Source of the DNA: Capitella teleta
Taxonomy: Eukaryota; Annelida; Polychaeta; Capitellidae
Length of the DNA stretch: 64,000 bases
Direction: 5' to 3'
NCBI GenBank assembly: GCA_000328365.1
Contig: KB303020.1
Location: 365,506-429,505, forward strand
Below the pieces are notes generated by a model, which did not search any database, had not been told where the DNA came from, and saw only the letters and a program-made list of their open reading frames with translations. Positions within the stretch are counted from its first letter, which is position 1. Every line of letters starts with the position of its first letter. The position numbers and the translations under genes are program-made. This document shows, one piece after another, positions 60,691-64,000 of this stretch.

Positions 60691-60735
60691 TGTTGCTGTC
60701 ACCACAGACGCATGCGCAGACAATATCGACCAATC
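60688..60735 (-). promoter_or_regulatory. TMEM135 proximal promoter: NRF1-like and CCAAT sites
   Basis: CGCATGCGCA (60709-60718) is one base from the NRF1 consensus and ACCAATCA follows at 60728-60735. The start codon itself lies in CAATGGCGGC, a YY1-like context. There is no TATA box, as expected for a housekeeping gene of organelle biology. Confidence 0.5.
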
Positions 60736-60899
60736 AAAGAATGGGAAATTGCTGAGCTCGAGCCGCGATAAACAAAAGCACGTGGTACGTTCACACGAAG
60801 AGTGGCCCCTCGATGGCACCTTTGATCGTGAGGCGATGAACAAAGATCAGAGTTCGTTGTACATGCAGACTACACACACACACCCTCTCAAGTGTTGAA

Positions 60900-62200
60900 T
60901 ACTGTACTGTTGCTCAACATTGTGTTCCAGAATTACATCCTAATGATCGACATTGTCACATGATTTTGAATCGCAGCTTAAATATGCTTATATAGGCATG
61001 ATTAAACGACACAAATGAATAATTTTAATTCACAATTTCATTTATACAGAACGGGCCCAAAAGTAGTCTATGTACTCCATGTTTAAACAAAACTTTAAAA
61101 TTTGCTAAAATTTTTCCATTAATGTTAAAAAACAAATTGCCTGATATGGATTGCCTAAGTTATTCTGCGCCCATTTATGCAAATAAATCGAATAAAACGT
61201 TAATTTTGAATGAGGGAAGGACATTTAAATGGGAGTGGTAAGTGATCACGAAGACCTTCAGTGTGCGCGTAATCAGGTGGGCCCCTGAATCAGTATTGTG
61301 GAATGTCATCTGTTGCGTGGCGCTGCGGTACAAAATAATTTTCTGCTTTGTTTTCATTTTAGTAAATAAACATGAGTGTTACAATCCCAATTAACAATAT
61401 AGCACTCACAAACAATAGAGTATTGTTCGTTAATCCTATAATAGTAATTTAAGAAAAATGGTATTGGATGCACGAATGATATTGGATGCACCCAACATTC
61501 AGCAATATTTTGATTATTTCCCTTTCAGCCCCTGACCATGGATTAGCATCATTTGAATGCCCAAATAAGGCATCTCTTATCGAATTATCAATATGCGCGG
61601 GTATTTTCTTATGCATCTCCCTAGCGCAATTTCCGTATAAACTAAATTATTTTATGGGTTTTGGAATTCAATTTAATTTTCATCACAGCAATGCCAATAA
61701 ACAAGCATCGATGATATGGATCGATATGGTTAATGTGAATAGAAGAAGAACCAAAAAGGGAGGGGAGGTCTACAGCCTTCTCGATAATATCCCATAGGTG
61801 CGAATCTTGGACCATCCAAAAAGAAACCTTAATCTGAAATCAATGCTTTTGAAATGTGGACAATTGAGTGCTGCATCAGCTGCGTACAAACCTAATGCTC
61901 CTAAGCCAAATTGTCAAACGAAAACTCAACTTCTATGCCACGACATAAGGCACGACAATTTAGAAGAAAATAATACACGTACACCACGATATTGCAAAGC
62001 CGAGTTGAACGAGGATGGAATAGACCGCAATCTGGCATAGAAGAGTGGCTGAGGTCCTGCCTAGCTGCTGAGCCTGCACCAGGCCTTTGACCTGGTGGAA
62101 AACCACGAACGCTATAGAGCTCCCATGAAGACCACATCAGCTCGATTCGAGCCATTTGATTAAAAGAAAAAGAGAGTACATATGAGCCAAAGAACGCACA
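60900..62200. other. Intergenic, no gene recognised
   Basis: AT-rich DNA upstream of TMEM135. Open frames near 61486-62040 show no domain or splice pattern I can support. Confidence 0.5.
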
Positions 62201-62217
62201 GTCTCTAACATAGGTAT

Positions 62218-62303
62218 GGAAATTAGCTTGCATATACACACAGATTCGACATCGCTCGTGGATAGCCGATGTCGAATCTATGAGTATAAACAAGCTAATC
62301 TCC
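62218..62303 (+). other. Hairpin resembling a miRNA precursor
   Basis: Arms 62218-62253 and 62268-62303 (36 nt each) match with five mismatches around a 14-nt loop (GCTCGTGGATAGCC). The size and scattered mismatches fit a pre-miRNA. I do not recognise the mature sequence. A small inverted-repeat element is the alternative. Confidence 0.4.
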
Positions 62304-64000
62304 ACATATATGGTCTCTTAAGTTTTTTCATAGACACTGTGATCATAATTTTAATTTATTCACACATGAATAACCGCTAGGCTAGGTAGAAATCAGAAGG
62401 CGTTAGTTTGTCAATGTAGGTGTGGCTAAAGTGTTAACCGCCACCGCGACTCACTCACTATACATTGGAGGGTCGGCCCAAACACGCATTGTCAGTATTA
62501 TCCATCCCGTTAGATATCATGATCGAAAGGTATGCAAGCCAATCCACCGATATTAACTTCCTTAGATGGCATTCGATGCTGCCCATCGGGTACCCCATTA
62601 CTACCTCTTCCCGTAGCGGTTTGTATTCCGTCTTATGTACCGCTCGCTGACACTGTCTCCAATATCTGGTTGTCTGAAAATCTCACAGATCGCATCAAAT
62701 GGCAACGGCCCATACAACTCCAATCCTTCGTGCACCTTCTTCGGAGAACAATAACTCCTCAATGATGAGAACCCACATGCATTCCGCGTGCGTAGAAAAC
62801 CACATGCCCACTGTTGATCGACCCATTGCACAAAAGACGAAACGTTCGTCTGTCTATCATGTCATATTTACTAATTATTCCATTATCACTAGCTTTGCCC
62901 AGTACAATTATTTATGCATGGTATTTACACATACATGCCCAGGATATACGTGCATGTACGCATATCTCTGCTGTTTCTGCTGTCTCTTAAGGTTCCGATA
63001 TGAATACTATACTTAGATGCAAAAAAAAAAAAAACCCAAAAAAAACCCAAAAAAAAACAACACCATTTCAACACAAAGGTGCCATGTTGGGAGGCGGGGG
63101 GCAGTGAAGAGTCGCGAACTACAATATAACCCACAAAATAATGTTTTTTTTTTTTTTATTTGACAATATTTTGGAAAGATCTTATAACGATCTAATTAGT
63201 ATACTAGTGTGTTAAAAGTAAAAGCCGCTATATGCAATATAAATGTCTACCCACACTAGCTGCCTATTGCATGCATCCAAATGCCAACATCTGCCTGTGA
63301 TTGAAACAACCCTTATATTTGTCATCAGCACTGAACAAAAGGCTACAATAATTAGTGTAAACATATAAAGGGTTATCGTTATTCTGTCTGGTGAATTGGG
63401 CACAACCGCATAGCATAAACACCAAAAGTCCCACTGAACTGGTTGAGTTCCACATTAAACCACATACATATCTGTCATTATTGTTATTGTGCCCTACTTT
63501 TGTTCTGGACAAATTGTAGTTTTACAGAACCGCCAGCACACAGACTTACGTGTGGCACATCTGTTTTATGCTTTTAATCTTCTACGTGGGATAGTGTCAA
63601 TAATAAAATGACAATAGAAATTCCATATATATATATAATGTGCATGCATGACTCTGTGATGCAAAACACATTGTCTCGCACTGTATTCCAAATAACCCGG
63701 AAAACGAAATCTATTAGTCCAATGTGCCATCGACAAAAGAGATCGTTCAGCAACCCCTACAATTATAAGTGGACAATCTGGTCATGGTTCATGTCGACCC
63801 GATGTTTAACGATGAGGACAGCCAATTGCGGGAATTTCAATAAAGTAGCATCTATCATCGTGCCTGGCAGAGGGAACACCAATATTTGTAACTCTATTAT
63901 TGCTGACTCGTTTATCTTAGGTTTGTGTTTACTCATGCTTTATCAAGTGCATGTACGAACTGCGTTGTGGACCTCTTGTCATAGTTACATGTGTCTGTGA
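62304..64000. other. Intergenic, no gene recognised
   Basis: Contains a mixed A/C tract (63019-63060), a T run near 63145 and short TA repeats near 63628. A plus-strand frame runs off the end of the window from 63608 but shows no protein features that I can support. Confidence 0.45.

Noticed and set aside
63608-64000. 130-codon frame open at the window end
   Set aside because: No domain, no known start context and a composition like random AT-rich DNA; cannot be supported without the next sequence.

Overview
The window is nuclear DNA from an invertebrate animal. It carries spliced metazoan genes for a cathepsin L, a CREC-family EF-hand protein, TAK1/MAP3K7, TMEM135 and an achaete-scute bHLH factor, plus one linker histone H1. 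The genes sit in AT-rich, repeat-laden DNA. The achaete-scute gene argues for a eumetazoan. The phylum cannot be fixed from the sequence alone. A tRNA-derived SINE with a CACT tail resembles elements seen in lophotrochozoan genomes. Many introns are only 46-65 bp, beside others of 1-5 kb.

Layout: 1-2.6 kb, 3' part of a cathepsin L gene (+). 2.7-5.5 kb, a LINE fragment, a palindrome interrupted by 50 N, and otherwise featureless DNA. 6.05-6.8 kb, intronless histone H1 (+) with both a histone stem-loop and a poly(A) signal. 8.9-11.1 kb, a three-exon gene for an unrecognised acidic/helical protein (+). 11.6-12.4 kb, a TA-flanked terminal-inverted-repeat element. 12.4-15.4 kb, a CREC-family Ca-binding protein of the secretory pathway (-), with a SINE and a pogo-like element in its introns. 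15.5-19.7 kb, two broken LINEs and an unclassified repeat. 20.06-25.1 kb, MAP3K7/TAK1 (+), 16 exons, with two hAT-like elements in intron 1. 26.3-26.5 kb, a putative secreted/membrane microprotein (-). 26.5-40.7 kb, a gene desert with a 62-bp perfect inverted repeat. 40.87-41.7 kb, an achaete-scute homologue (+) with TATA, CCAAT, CArG and Hairy/HES-type sites. 41.7-47.2 kb, no gene seen. 47.66-60.69 kb, TMEM135 (-), 13 exons, its introns filled with SINEs, LINE fragments and a LINE nested in a pogo-like element. 60.7-64 kb, no gene seen apart from a hairpin resembling a miRNA precursor.

These are independent, mostly housekeeping or developmental genes, not an operon or a linked pathway. The mobile elements do relate to each other. 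The SINE family and one LINE share the same roughly 70-bp 3' end, the usual sign of a SINE moved by a partner LINE. One short sequence, AATCATAACG, recurs through the window, often as inverted pairs. I found no CRISPR array, rRNA or free-standing tRNA gene, and no clearly novel defence or biosynthetic system.
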